Below are positions 25,202-32,869 of a DNA stretch of 64,000 bases, piece after piece. Every line of letters begins with the position of its first letter. The first letter of the stretch is position 1. The stretch is from Herbaspirillum hiltneri N3. GTDB lineage: Bacteria; Pseudomonadota; Gammaproteobacteria; Burkholderiales; Burkholderiaceae_D. The DNA is taken from the NCBI RefSeq assembly GCF_001267925.1, contig NZ_CP011409.1, positions 1,860,001 to 1,924,000 on the forward strand, given 5' to 3'. The position numbers and the translations under genes are program-made. The notes under the pieces are model-generated. The model did not search any database, was not told where the DNA came from, and worked only from the letters and a program-made list of their open reading frames with translations.

Positions 25202-25230
25202 TTGACAGGTCACGGACCCGCACCTATTCT
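25202..25230 (+). promoter_or_regulatory. Sigma-70 promoter of the FadR-type regulator gene
   Basis: TTGACA (25202-25207), a 17-bp spacer and TATTCT (25225-25230) lie 89 bp upstream of the start codon. Matching operator-like sites flank it on both sides. Confidence 0.65.
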
Positions 25231-25240
25231 CTGCGTACCC

Positions 25241-25254
25241 AAAGGTCTTACCAT
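25241..25254. promoter_or_regulatory. Putative FadR-family operator, downstream copy
   Basis: AAAGGTCTTACCAT overlaps the expected first transcribed bases of the regulator mRNA, ideal for autorepression. It lies 69 bp from the upstream copy. Confidence 0.55.
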
Positions 25255-25318
25255 ACGTCCACGCACTGTGGGTATCCTTCGGCGACCAGACATATAACAG
25301 GCACCCCAAGCAGACTCC

Positions 25319-26038
25319 ATGTCCTTCGATCCCATCGTCCAGAAATCCATTTCCGAGCAAGTCGCGCAACGCCTGCTCACCATGATCCGCAGCGGCCTGC
25401 TCAAGCCCGGCCAGCAATTGCCACCGGAGCGTGAACTGGCGGCCATGCTGGGCGTCGGGCGTCCGGCCGTGCGCGAAGCGATTCGCGGGCTGGCGCTGCT
25501 CGGCTTGCTGCGTATCCGCCAGGGCGAAGGCACCTTCGTCGGCAAGCTTGAAACACGTGAACTGCTCGAGCCGCTGGAAATGATCATCGACCTCAACGCC
25601 GGCACGCTGGAAGCGTTGTTCGACGCGCGCCTGATCATCGAAACCGGTGTCGCCGCGCTGGCCGCCACGCACATGGCTCAAGAAGAGATCGAGCGCCTGA
25701 CGCGCAATGTCGACGATGAAGCCCGCCTGCTGAGCGACCCGGCCGCCTTCGCCGCCGCGGACGTGGAATTCCACGAAGCCATCATCGAAGCCTGCGACAA
25801 TCCGTTCCTGCAAAGCATCGCCGGCAGCCTCTACATGCTCGGCAAGAAAAGCCGCACCATCACCTCGCGCATTCCGGCCACGCTGGAGCGCAGCCTGCAG
25901 GACCACCGCGACATTCTTACCGCATTGAAGGCGCGCGATCCGCAGCAGGCCTCCGAAGCCATGCGTACGCACCTCATCCGCGTACGCGACGCTTATCGCG
26001 GCGCGGCGCAGAACAAGGATGAATCGGTGCACGACTGA
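25319..26038 (+). CDS. FadR-subfamily GntR transcriptional regulator (FCD domain)
   Basis: This 239-residue regulator has an N-terminal winged helix (KSISEQVAQRLLTMIRSGLL, LPPERELAAMLGVGRPAVREAIRGL, IRQGEGTFV) and an all-helical C-terminal FCD ligand domain with candidate metal ligands in DVEFHEAI and LQDHRDI. FCD regulators usually sense organic acids and repress a nearby catabolic operon. Two AAAGGTNTNACCAT sites flank its own promoter. The following SDR gene (26186) and perhaps the aldo/keto reductase gene are likely targets. Confidence 0.9.
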   Translation: MSFDPIVQKSISEQVAQRLLTMIRSGLLKPGQQLPPERELAAMLGVGRPAVREAIRGLALLGLLRIRQGEGTFVGKLETRELLEPLEMIIDLNAGTLEALFDARLIIETGVAALAATHMAQEEIERLTRNVDDEARLLSDPAAFAAADVEFHEAIIEACDNPFLQSIAGSLYMLGKKSRTITSRIPATLERSLQDHRDILTALKARDPQQASEAMRTHLIRVRDAYRGAAQNKDESVHD

Positions 26039-26185
26039 CATGCGCCGTCATTGACGTTGATTTGATTTCAATTTGCTCAGAAAAATAAAAAACACCCCGG
26101 CCTTCAAAGAACGCCACATTGAAACGAGCCGGACCGTGATTTCCCCTTTGGTTCACGCCATGCTCACTTTCCCAGGAGAACAGCA

Positions 26186-26947
26186 ATGCAAGATCTAGCA
26201 GGTAAGGTCGTCTTCATCAGCGGCGCCAGCACCGGTATCGGCGCTTCAGCCGCGCGCGCCTTTGGCGCCAAGGGTGCCCACGTCGTGGTCCATTACAACA
26301 AGTCGGCAGACGAGGCCGAAGCCGTCGCCGCCGACATCCGCAAGGGCGGCAGCAAGGCCATCACCATCGGCGCCGACGTGCGCGACAGCAAGGCCATCGA
26401 CAAGGCCATTGCCAGCGCAGTCGAACAGCTCGGCCGCATTGACGTGCTGATCAACAACGCCGGCAGCCTGGTCAAGCGCGAAGCGCTGGAAAAGATCAGC
26501 GACGACCTGTTCGACGAAGTCGTGCAGATCAATGCACGTTCGGTGGTGGCGTTCACGCGCGCCGTGATCCCGGTCATGCGCAAGCAGGGTGGCGGCAACA
26601 TCATCAACGTCACCTCGGTGGCGGCACGCCATGGCGGCGGCCCCGGCGCGCTGATTTATGCAGCGTCGAAAGGCTTCGTCAGCACCATCACGCGCGGCAT
26701 GGCGAAGGAGCTGCAGCCGGACAATATCCGCGTCAACGCAGTCGCGCCGGGCGTGATCATGACGCCGTTCCAGGAACGCTTCACCACCCCGGAGCAGCTG
26801 GAATCCTTCCGCAAAACCATCCCGATGGGCCGCATCGGCGACCCGGCGGAATGCGACGGCGCCTTCCTGTACCTGGCTTCGGATGAATTGTCGGGGTATG
26901 TGACGGGGCAGATCATTGATGTGAATGGCGGGCAGTACATGCCGTGA
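26186..26947 (+). CDS. SDR family oxidoreductase
   Basis: This 253-residue classical short-chain dehydrogenase has the cofactor motif SGASTGIGASAARAFG, NNAG in VLINNAGSL, a catalytic Ser in VTSVAA, and YxxxK in IYAASKGF, plus a C-terminal GQIIDVNGGQYMP typical of FabG-like enzymes. The substrate is unknown; the upstream FadR-type regulator suggests a sugar- or hydroxy-acid pathway. It starts behind AGGAGAAC and ends ahead of a terminator. Confidence 0.92.
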   Translation: MQDLAGKVVFISGASTGIGASAARAFGAKGAHVVVHYNKSADEAEAVAADIRKGGSKAITIGADVRDSKAIDKAIASAVEQLGRIDVLINNAGSLVKREALEKISDDLFDEVVQINARSVVAFTRAVIPVMRKQGGGNIINVTSVAARHGGGPGALIYAASKGFVSTITRGMAKELQPDNIRVNAVAPGVIMTPFQERFTTPEQLESFRKTIPMGRIGDPAECDGAFLYLASDELSGYVTGQIIDVNGGQYMP

Positions 26948-26979
26948 TGCCGGCTTAATAAAAGTCGGTCCGGGACACC

Positions 26980-27016
26980 ACGCCGCCTTTAGCGAGAGCT
27001 CAAGGCGGCGTTGTTT
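26980..27016 (+). terminator. Rho-independent terminator after the SDR gene
   Basis: ACGCCGCCTT and AAGGCGGCGT form a perfect 10-bp stem with an 11-nt loop, followed by TGTTTTAT. Confidence 0.8.
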
Positions 27017-27086
27017 TATCTACGGCAAGTTTCCGGAGAGTATTGGCATGAGGATTGCACTAGGTCTCGTGTCTGCATAAACCGGG

Positions 27087-28325
27087 ATGTACATGTCCGC
27101 TCCTGCCGAAATAAAACCGATCAGCGCCATCGCTTCCGTCATGCGCAGTTCCAGCGACGCGACGCTGTTGCGCGACAAGCTGACGCTCCTTCTCGACTCC
27201 ACCGGCGAAGGCATCTACGGCATCGACCTCGACGGCCGCTGCACCTTCATCAATCGTGCCGGCGCCGAGATGCTCGGGTATCCGATCGGACAGGTGCTGG
27301 GCAAGAACATGCATGAGCTGGTGCACCATAGTCATGAACACGGCGCACACTATCCGGAAGAAGAGTGTCCGATCCTGAAGGCTTTCCGCAAGGGGGAGTC
27401 GTGCCGGGTTGATCAGGAAGTATTCTGGCGCGCCGACGGTACGCACTTCGCCACTGAATACTCTTCCTATCAGATCATCGACGGCGGCCAGGTGCGCGGG
27501 GCGGTGATTACCTTCAGCGACATTTCCAAGCGGCGTCTGGCCGAAGAGCAGTTGCAGCGCGCCAAGGCGGAGCTGGAGCAGCGCGTGGCCGAGCGCACGC
27601 GCGAGCTGTCAGCTGCCCTGGTGCAGGTGCGCGAGCTGTCGGCGCATGCGCATTCGGTGCGCGAGGATGAGCGCACGCGCATCGCGCGCGAGATCCACGA
27701 CGAGCTCGGCAGTCTGCTGGTGGCGCTCAAGCTGGACGTGAACTGGATGGCCGGCCGGGTCGCCGACCGCGAGCCGGTGGCGCGCAAGTGCGCCAGCATG
27801 AACCGGCTGATCGAGGCGGCAGTGGACAACGTCGGGCGCATCATCACCGATCTGCGGCCGAGCATTCTCGATCACCAGGGGCTGATCGCGGCGCTGGAGT
27901 GGCAGGTGCAGGAATTTTCCGAGGCGACCGAGTTGCCGTGCGACGTCGACTTCGACATCTCCGCGCAGGCGTTTGCGCCGCAAGGCACGTTGGCGACGGC
28001 GGCGTTTCGTATCTTCCAGGAAATGCTGAGCAACGTGGCACAGCATTCGCAAGCAACGCAGGCGAGGATCACCGTGCGCCTGACGCCGGATGCGTTGCTG
28101 ATGGAAGTGGAAGACAACGGCGTCGGCGTGCCGCCGGCGGCGCTGGCCAATCCGAAGTCCTACGGCGTGATGGGCATGCGTGAACGGGCGCTGCACTTTG
28201 CTGGCGCATTGGATATCGAAAACGCCGTTGATGGTGCAGCGGGGGCGGCCGGCGCACCGGAAAGCGGCAACCCGGGCACGCGCGTGCGCCTGGTCTTGCC
28301 GCTGAGGAACGACGTTCACGCATGA
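27087..28325 (+). CDS. Soluble PAS-domain histidine kinase (NarX/DegS class)
   Basis: This 412-residue cytoplasmic sensor kinase has no membrane segment: a PAS domain with PAC at residues 30-150 (DSTGEGIYGIDLDGRCTFIN), a short coiled coil, a HisKA_3 domain with phospho-acceptor His204 in REIHDELGSLL, and a HATPase domain at about 300-410 (EVEDNGVGVPP, YGVMGMRERA). A conserved cluster of His and Cys in the PAS domain (HHSHEHGAHYPEEECP) is notable and could bind metal or haem. ATG 27093 is an alternative start. With the regulator at 28366 it forms a two-component pair just upstream of the cyanate operon, which it may control. Confidence 0.88.
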   Translation: MYMSAPAEIKPISAIASVMRSSSDATLLRDKLTLLLDSTGEGIYGIDLDGRCTFINRAGAEMLGYPIGQVLGKNMHELVHHSHEHGAHYPEEECPILKAFRKGESCRVDQEVFWRADGTHFATEYSSYQIIDGGQVRGAVITFSDISKRRLAEEQLQRAKAELEQRVAERTRELSAALVQVRELSAHAHSVREDERTRIAREIHDELGSLLVALKLDVNWMAGRVADREPVARKCASMNRLIEAAVDNVGRIITDLRPSILDHQGLIAALEWQVQEFSEATELPCDVDFDISAQAFAPQGTLATAAFRIFQEMLSNVAQHSQATQARITVRLTPDALLMEVEDNGVGVPPAALANPKSYGVMGMRERALHFAGALDIENAVDGAAGAAGAPESGNPGTRVRLVLPLRNDVHA

Positions 28326-28365
28326 CAATCCGACAATCAACGGTCAGACGGCAACAAGGAAAACA

Positions 28366-29010
28366 ATGATCCGTATCCTGCTCTGCGACGACCACCGCAT
28401 CGTGCGCGAAGGCCTCAAGCAGATCCTCGCCGACACGCCCGACATCGAGGTGGCGGCAGAGTGCGCCGACGGACCGGAGGTGCTGCGCAAGGCGCGCGTG
28501 GAGGCGATCGACCTGGTCTTGCTGGACATCGCCATCCCGCTGCAGGACGGCCTCGACGTGCTGCGCCAGCTCAAGCAGGAGATGCCGCGCCTGCCGGTGC
28601 TGATGCTGTCGACTTATCCCGAGAAACAATATGCCGCGCGCTGCTATCGTCTCGGCGCGGCAGGTTACCTGAACAAGAGCGCCGACACCGAACAGCTGGT
28701 GGCCGCGATCCGCAAGGCAGCCGACGGCGGCGTGTACGTCAGTCCGCACATGGCGGAGACGCTGGCGGCCGAACTCAGCGCCTATTCCGCCAGCACCCAG
28801 CGCGCCGCACACGAGACGCTGTCGCATCGCGAATACCAGGTGTTCCAGCTGATCGCCGCCGGGCGCAGCGTCAAGGAAATCGCCGACCAGCTCACCCTGA
28901 GCCCCAACACGGTCAGCACCTACCGTAGCCGCATTTTGGAGAAGACCGGCGCCAGCAACGACGTCGGCATCGCCATGTACGCCGTGCGGCATCAATTGCT
29001 TCCCGCATGA
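28366..29010 (+). CDS. NarL/FixJ-type response regulator
   Basis: This 214-residue regulator has a receiver domain (acid pair Asp8/Asp9, phospho-acceptor Asp54, Ser/Thr in LMLSTYP, Lys in YLNKSA) and a C-terminal LuxR helix-turn-helix at about 148-200 (LSHREYQVFQLIAAGRSVKEIA, SPNTVSTYRSRIL). It is the partner of the kinase 40 bp upstream. The inverted repeat at 29047-29074 in the promoter region of the next operon is a candidate binding site. Confidence 0.92.
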   Translation: MIRILLCDDHRIVREGLKQILADTPDIEVAAECADGPEVLRKARVEAIDLVLLDIAIPLQDGLDVLRQLKQEMPRLPVLMLSTYPEKQYAARCYRLGAAGYLNKSADTEQLVAAIRKAADGGVYVSPHMAETLAAELSAYSASTQRAAHETLSHREYQVFQLIAAGRSVKEIADQLTLSPNTVSTYRSRILEKTGASNDVGIAMYAVRHQLLPA

Positions 29011-29046
29011 CCCGCATAGATTGCCGGTAAGTTGCCACCTTGACAG

Positions 29047-29074
29047 CGTCTTGTAGTCGTTCCACTACAAGACG
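29047..29074. promoter_or_regulatory. Inverted repeat upstream of the cyanate operon
   Basis: CGTCTTGTAGT and ACTACAAGACG are perfect 11-bp arms with a 6-bp spacer. There is no T-tract, so it fits better as an operator (for the adjacent NarL-type regulator or an enhancer-binding protein) than as a terminator. It ends 30 bp upstream of the sigma-54-like promoter. Confidence 0.55.
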
Positions 29075-29103
29075 TCGTGTGGCGATGACATCGCAAAGCA
29101 CGC

Positions 29104-29119
29104 TGGCAAGCCCCTTGCA
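29104..29119 (+). promoter_or_regulatory. Sigma-54 (RpoN) type promoter of the cyanate operon
   Basis: TGGCAAGCCCCTTGCA matches the -24/-12 consensus: GG at 29105-29106 and GC at 29117-29118 with exactly 10 bp between. Nitrogen-source genes are classic RpoN/NtrC targets, and cyanate yields ammonium. Confidence 0.7.
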
Positions 29120-29170
29120 CGTGATGGAGTAACAAGCAGCCGTTACTTCACTCATCCATCGGGGGAATCC

Positions 29171-30580
29171 ATGCCAAAAGAAATCGACAGCACCATCTTC
29201 CACACCTACGACGCCGGGCGCGCAGGCAATACCTGCTCCTGCGGCAAGCACGCCAGCCAGACGGCGCACGACGACGCGCAGCAGCGCAAGGCAGATGCAC
29301 AGGCGCAGATGCGTTCTCAGGATGCCGAGCAACTGAGCAACGACGTGGTGGAAGAATCGGTGATGCGCGCGTTGTTCCCGCAGGCGGAGCAACGGCGCGA
29401 TTTCCTGCGGGCGGTCGGCATCAATACCGCGCGTGCCGCGATCGCCAGCATGTTCCCGCTGGGCGCCTTGCAGGCGATGGCGCAAGAGAAGAACGGTGCG
29501 ATTGAAAAGAAGGACCTCAAGATCGGCTTCATCGCCATCACCTGCGCGGCGCCGCTGATCATGGCCGATCCGCTCGGCTTCTATCGCAAGCAGGGCCTGA
29601 ACGTGTCGCTCAACAAGACCGCCGGCTGGGCGCTGATCCGCGACAAGATGATCAACAAGGAGCACGACGCCTCGCACTTCCTGTCGCCGATGCCGCTGGC
29701 GATGTCGATGGGCGTGGGCAGCAATCCGGTGCAGATGCGCGTTGCCACCATCCAGAACATCAACGGCCAGGCCATCACGCTCCATGTGAAGCACAAGGAC
29801 AAGCGCGATCCCAGGCAATGGAAGGGTTTCAAATTCGCGGTGCCGTTCGAGTATTCGATGCACAATTTCCTGCTGCGCTATTACCTCGCCGAGCACGGTC
29901 TCGATCCGGACCGCGATGTCCAGATCCGCGTCACGCCGCCGCCCGAAATGGTGGCCAACCTGCGCGCCGGCAATATCGACGGCTTCCTCGGACCCGATCC
30001 GTTCAACCAGCGCGCGGTGTATGACGAAGTCGGCTTCATCCACATCCTGTCGAAGGAAATCTGGGATGGCCATCCGTGCTGCGCCTTCGGCATGTCGGAA
30101 GATTTCGTCAAGCAGAATCCCAACACCTTCGCGGCCCTGTTCCGCGCCGTGCTGACCGCCGCTGCGATGGCGCGCGATCCGGCCAACCGCTCGCTGGTGG
30201 CCAAGGTGATTTCTCCGGCGGCGTATCTGAATCAGCCCGAGACCGTGGTCGAGCAGGTGTTGACCGGCCGCTTTGCCGATGGTCTCGGCAACGTCAAGAA
30301 CGTGCCGGGCCGGGCCGACTTCGATCCGGTGCCGTGGGATTCGATGGCGGTGTGGATCCTGAGCCAGATGAAGCGCTGGGGCTATGTGAAAGGAGAGGTC
30401 GATTACAAGGGCATCGCCGAGCGCGTGCTGTTGCTGACCGACGCCAAGAAATACATGAAGGAACTCGGCCAGCCGGTGCCGGACGGCGCATACCGCAAGT
30501 ACAAGATCATGGGCAAGGAATTCGATCCGGCCAAGGCTGACGCCTACGTCAACAGCTTTCCCATCAAGAGGACCACCTGA
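29171..30580 (+). CDS. Nitrate/cyanate-type ABC transporter substrate-binding protein with N-terminal extension
   Basis: This 469-residue protein belongs to the NrtA/CmpA/CynA group (LKIGFIAITCAAPLIMADPLGFYRKQGLNVSL; LRAGNIDGFLGPDPFNQRAVYDEVGFIHILS). A Tat-type signal (RRDFLRAVG, then a hydrophobic segment to about residue 104) lies only after about 72 extra residues that contain CSCGKHASQ and are charged. Whether the true start is internal is unclear: ATG 29171 has the GGGGGAA site and the extension is protein-like, so I keep it. It opens the cyanate operon and overlaps the permease gene by TGATG. Confidence 0.85.
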   Translation: MPKEIDSTIFHTYDAGRAGNTCSCGKHASQTAHDDAQQRKADAQAQMRSQDAEQLSNDVVEESVMRALFPQAEQRRDFLRAVGINTARAAIASMFPLGALQAMAQEKNGAIEKKDLKIGFIAITCAAPLIMADPLGFYRKQGLNVSLNKTAGWALIRDKMINKEHDASHFLSPMPLAMSMGVGSNPVQMRVATIQNINGQAITLHVKHKDKRDPRQWKGFKFAVPFEYSMHNFLLRYYLAEHGLDPDRDVQIRVTPPPEMVANLRAGNIDGFLGPDPFNQRAVYDEVGFIHILSKEIWDGHPCCAFGMSEDFVKQNPNTFAALFRAVLTAAAMARDPANRSLVAKVISPAAYLNQPETVVEQVLTGRFADGLGNVKNVPGRADFDPVPWDSMAVWILSQMKRWGYVKGEVDYKGIAERVLLLTDAKKYMKELGQPVPDGAYRKYKIMGKEFDPAKADAYVNSFPIKRTT

Positions 30581-31458
30581 TGAAGCCGGCTTCGCAACTG
30601 GGTTGGCGCGCTGCGCTGATCTCGCTGGTAATCTTCGCTTGCCTGCTGCTGGTGTGGCATCTGGCGACGGCGCCGAAGGAGAGTGCGCGTCTCGACGCAG
30701 GCTCGGCTGCGTCTTCTTCGGCTGAAGACGAATATGCCAAGCTGATGGGCAAGAGCAGCAGTTCACCCGTCAAGGCCAGCGGGTTTCCCGGGCTGGCGCA
30801 GATGGGGGCAACCATGCGCAAGGAGCTGGCTAATCCGTTCTACGACAACGGTCCCAATGACAAGGGCATCGGTATCCAGCTTGGCTACTCGCTGGCGCGG
30901 GTCGGGGTGGGGTTTGCGATTGCGGCGCTGGTGGCGATTCCGCTGGGTTTCTTGCTCGGCATGTCGCCGCTGATGCAAAGGGCCTTGAACCCCTTCATCC
31001 AGATCCTCAAGCCGATCTCGCCGCTGGCGTGGATGCCGCTGGCCTTGTACACGATCAAGGATTCGTCGATCTCGGGGATCTTCGTGATCTTCATCTGCTC
31101 GGTGTGGCCGATGCTGATGAACACCGCGTTCGGCGTGGCGTCGGTACGGCGCGACTGGCTCAACGTCGCCAAGACGCTGGAAGTCACGCCGCTGCGCAAG
31201 GCTTTCCTGGTGATCCTGCCGGCGGCGGCGCCGACCATCCTGACCGGCATGCGCATTTCCATGGGGATTGCATGGCTGGTGATCGTGGCGGCCGAAATGC
31301 TGGTCGGCGGCACCGGCATCGGCTATTTCGTCTGGAATGAATGGAACAACCTGTCGCTGACCAGCGTGATCTTCGCGATCCTGGTGATCGGCGTGACGGG
31401 CATGGTGCTGGACCTGTTTTTTGCGCGGCTGCAAAAACTGGTGACTTACACGGAATAG
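30580..31458 (+). CDS. Nitrate/cyanate-type ABC transporter permease
   Basis: This 292-residue inner-membrane permease of the NrtB/CynB group has an N-terminal helix (ALISLVIFACLLLVWHL), a periplasmic loop of about 80 residues, then five further helices with the coupling region VAKTLEVTPLRKAFLVILPAAAPTIL. Its start overlaps the stop of the binding-protein gene by one base. It works with the ATPase at 31477. Confidence 0.88.
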   Translation: MKPASQLGWRAALISLVIFACLLLVWHLATAPKESARLDAGSAASSSAEDEYAKLMGKSSSSPVKASGFPGLAQMGATMRKELANPFYDNGPNDKGIGIQLGYSLARVGVGFAIAALVAIPLGFLLGMSPLMQRALNPFIQILKPISPLAWMPLALYTIKDSSISGIFVIFICSVWPMLMNTAFGVASVRRDWLNVAKTLEVTPLRKAFLVILPAAAPTILTGMRISMGIAWLVIVAAEMLVGGTGIGYFVWNEWNNLSLTSVIFAILVIGVTGMVLDLFFARLQKLVTYTE

Positions 31459-31476
31459 GCGCAACGGGACCGATAT

Positions 31477-32355
31477 ATGGAAAAAGCATTTCTCACCGTC
31501 GAGAACCTCAGCAAGCGCTACACCGATGATGGTCTGCCGGTGTTCGACCAGGTCTCGTTCGGCATCGACAAGGGCGAGTTCGTCTGCATCATCGGCCATT
31601 CAGGCTGCGGCAAGACCACCATCCTGAATGTGCTGGCCGGCCTGGAAGCGCCGTCGGGCGGCGTGGTGATCATGGATCAGCGCGAGGTCAGAGGCCCGAG
31701 CCTGGACCGCGGCGTGGTGTTTCAGAGTCATGCGCTGATGCCGTGGTTCAGCGTGCTGGGCAACGTCGTGTTCGCGGTGCGTTCGCGCTGGCCGGACTGG
31801 CCGCGCGCCAAGGCCGAGGAGCATGCGCGCCGCTTCATCGAGATGGTCGGTCTCAAGGGGGCGGAGCACAAAAAGCCGTCCGAGCTGTCGGGCGGCATGA
31901 AGCAGCGCGTCGGTATTGCGCGGGCATTTTCCATCGAGCCCAAGATGCTGCTGATGGATGAGCCATTCGGTGCGCTCGATGCGTTGACGCGCGGAGTGGT
32001 GCAGGACGAGCTGCTGAAGATCTGCAGCGCCACGCGCCAGACCGTGTTCATGATCACGCACGACGTCGACGAGGCGATCCTGCTGGCCGACAAGATTTTC
32101 CTGATGTCCAACGGCCCGCGGGCGCGCATCGCGGAAGTGGTGGTCAACACCATGCCCAAGACGCGCACGCGCGAAAGCATGCACCACGATCCGCAGTTCT
32201 ATCGCATCCGCAACCATCTGGTGGATTTCCTGGTGCATCGTTCGCGCCGCATACAGGAAGCCGGTGCGGAAGATGTCGTGACGCGCGTCGTGATGCCCGG
32301 GCTGGAGCAGGGCGCACCGGATGCGCTGGCCGATTTCCCGCAAGCAGCAGCTTGA
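31477..32355 (+). CDS. Nitrate/cyanate-type ABC transporter ATP-binding protein
   Basis: This 292-residue ATPase has Walker [11 protein letters not shown]-loop FQSHALMPW, signature LSGGMKQR, Walker [12 protein letters not shown] and switch THDVDEA. The roughly 60-residue C-terminal extension ([21 protein letters not shown]) is typical of NrtD/CynD proteins. It ends 42 bp before cynS, so import and cyanate breakdown are co-transcribed. Confidence 0.9.
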   Translation: MEKAFLTVENLSKRYTDDGLPVFDQVSFGIDKGEFVCIIGHSGCGKTTILNVLAGLEAPSGGVVIMDQREVRGPSLDRGVVFQSHALMPWFSVLGNVVFAVRSRWPDWPRAKAEEHARRFIEMVGLKGAEHKKPSELSGGMKQRVGIARAFSIEPKMLLMDEPFGALDALTRGVVQDELLKICSATRQTVFMITHDVDEAILLADKIFLMSNGPRARIAEVVVNTMPKTRTRESMHHDPQFYRIRNHLVDFLVHRSRRIQEAGAEDVVTRVVMPGLEQGAPDALADFPQAAA

Positions 32356-32397
32356 TTTTTCACGATCATTTTTTACATTCATCGCAAGGAGAACTTC

Positions 32398-32841
32398 ATG
32401 GACCGCAATCTCGTTACCCAAAAAATCATCCAAGCCAAGGTCAGGAACAAGATGACCTGGTCCGCCATCGCCGAAAGCATCGGCCAGAGCAAGGAATGGA
32501 CGACCGCCGCCATGCTCGGCCAGATGACCCTGACCGCCAGGCAGGCGGCCGTCACGCAGGAGCTGTTCGGCCTGAGCGACGAAGAAACCCTGTGGCTGCA
32601 GATCGTGCCGTACAAGGGCTCGCTGCCGACGCCGGTGCCGACCGATCCGCTGATCTACCGCTGGTACGAAATCGTCAGCGTCTACGGTTCGACCATCAAG
32701 GAGCTGATCCACGAAGAGTTCGGCGACGGCATCATGAGCGCGATCGACTTCAAGATGGATATCCAGCGCCAGGCCGATCCGGCCGGCGATCGCGTGAATG
32801 TGGTGCTGAGCGGAAAGTTCCTGCCTTACAAAACGTATTAA
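32398..32841 (+). CDS. cynS: Cyanase (cyanate hydratase)
   Basis: This 147-residue enzyme converts cyanate and bicarbonate to ammonia and carbon dioxide. The N-terminal helical domain (SAIAESIGQSKEWTTAAMLGQM) and the C-terminal catalytic region are both complete. Arg88, Glu91 and Ser114 correspond to the E. coli active-site Arg96, Glu99 and Ser122 (IYRWYEIVSVYG, MSAIDF). It starts behind AAGGAGAAC. The operon context with a cyanate/nitrate-type importer makes the assignment strong. It provides nitrogen from cyanate and protects against cyanate from urea or carbamoyl phosphate breakdown. Confidence 0.97.
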   Translation: MDRNLVTQKIIQAKVRNKMTWSAIAESIGQSKEWTTAAMLGQMTLTARQAAVTQELFGLSDEETLWLQIVPYKGSLPTPVPTDPLIYRWYEIVSVYGSTIKELIHEEFGDGIMSAIDFKMDIQRQADPAGDRVNVVLSGKFLPYKTY

Positions 32842-32869
32842 ACCGATGGCGGGCGGTAAAATAAGCCGC

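Noticed and set aside
28913..30766. 617-codon minus-strand frame over the cyanate binding-protein gene
   Set aside because: It is antisense to a well-supported NrtA-like gene and has low-complexity His/Arg/Asp composition.
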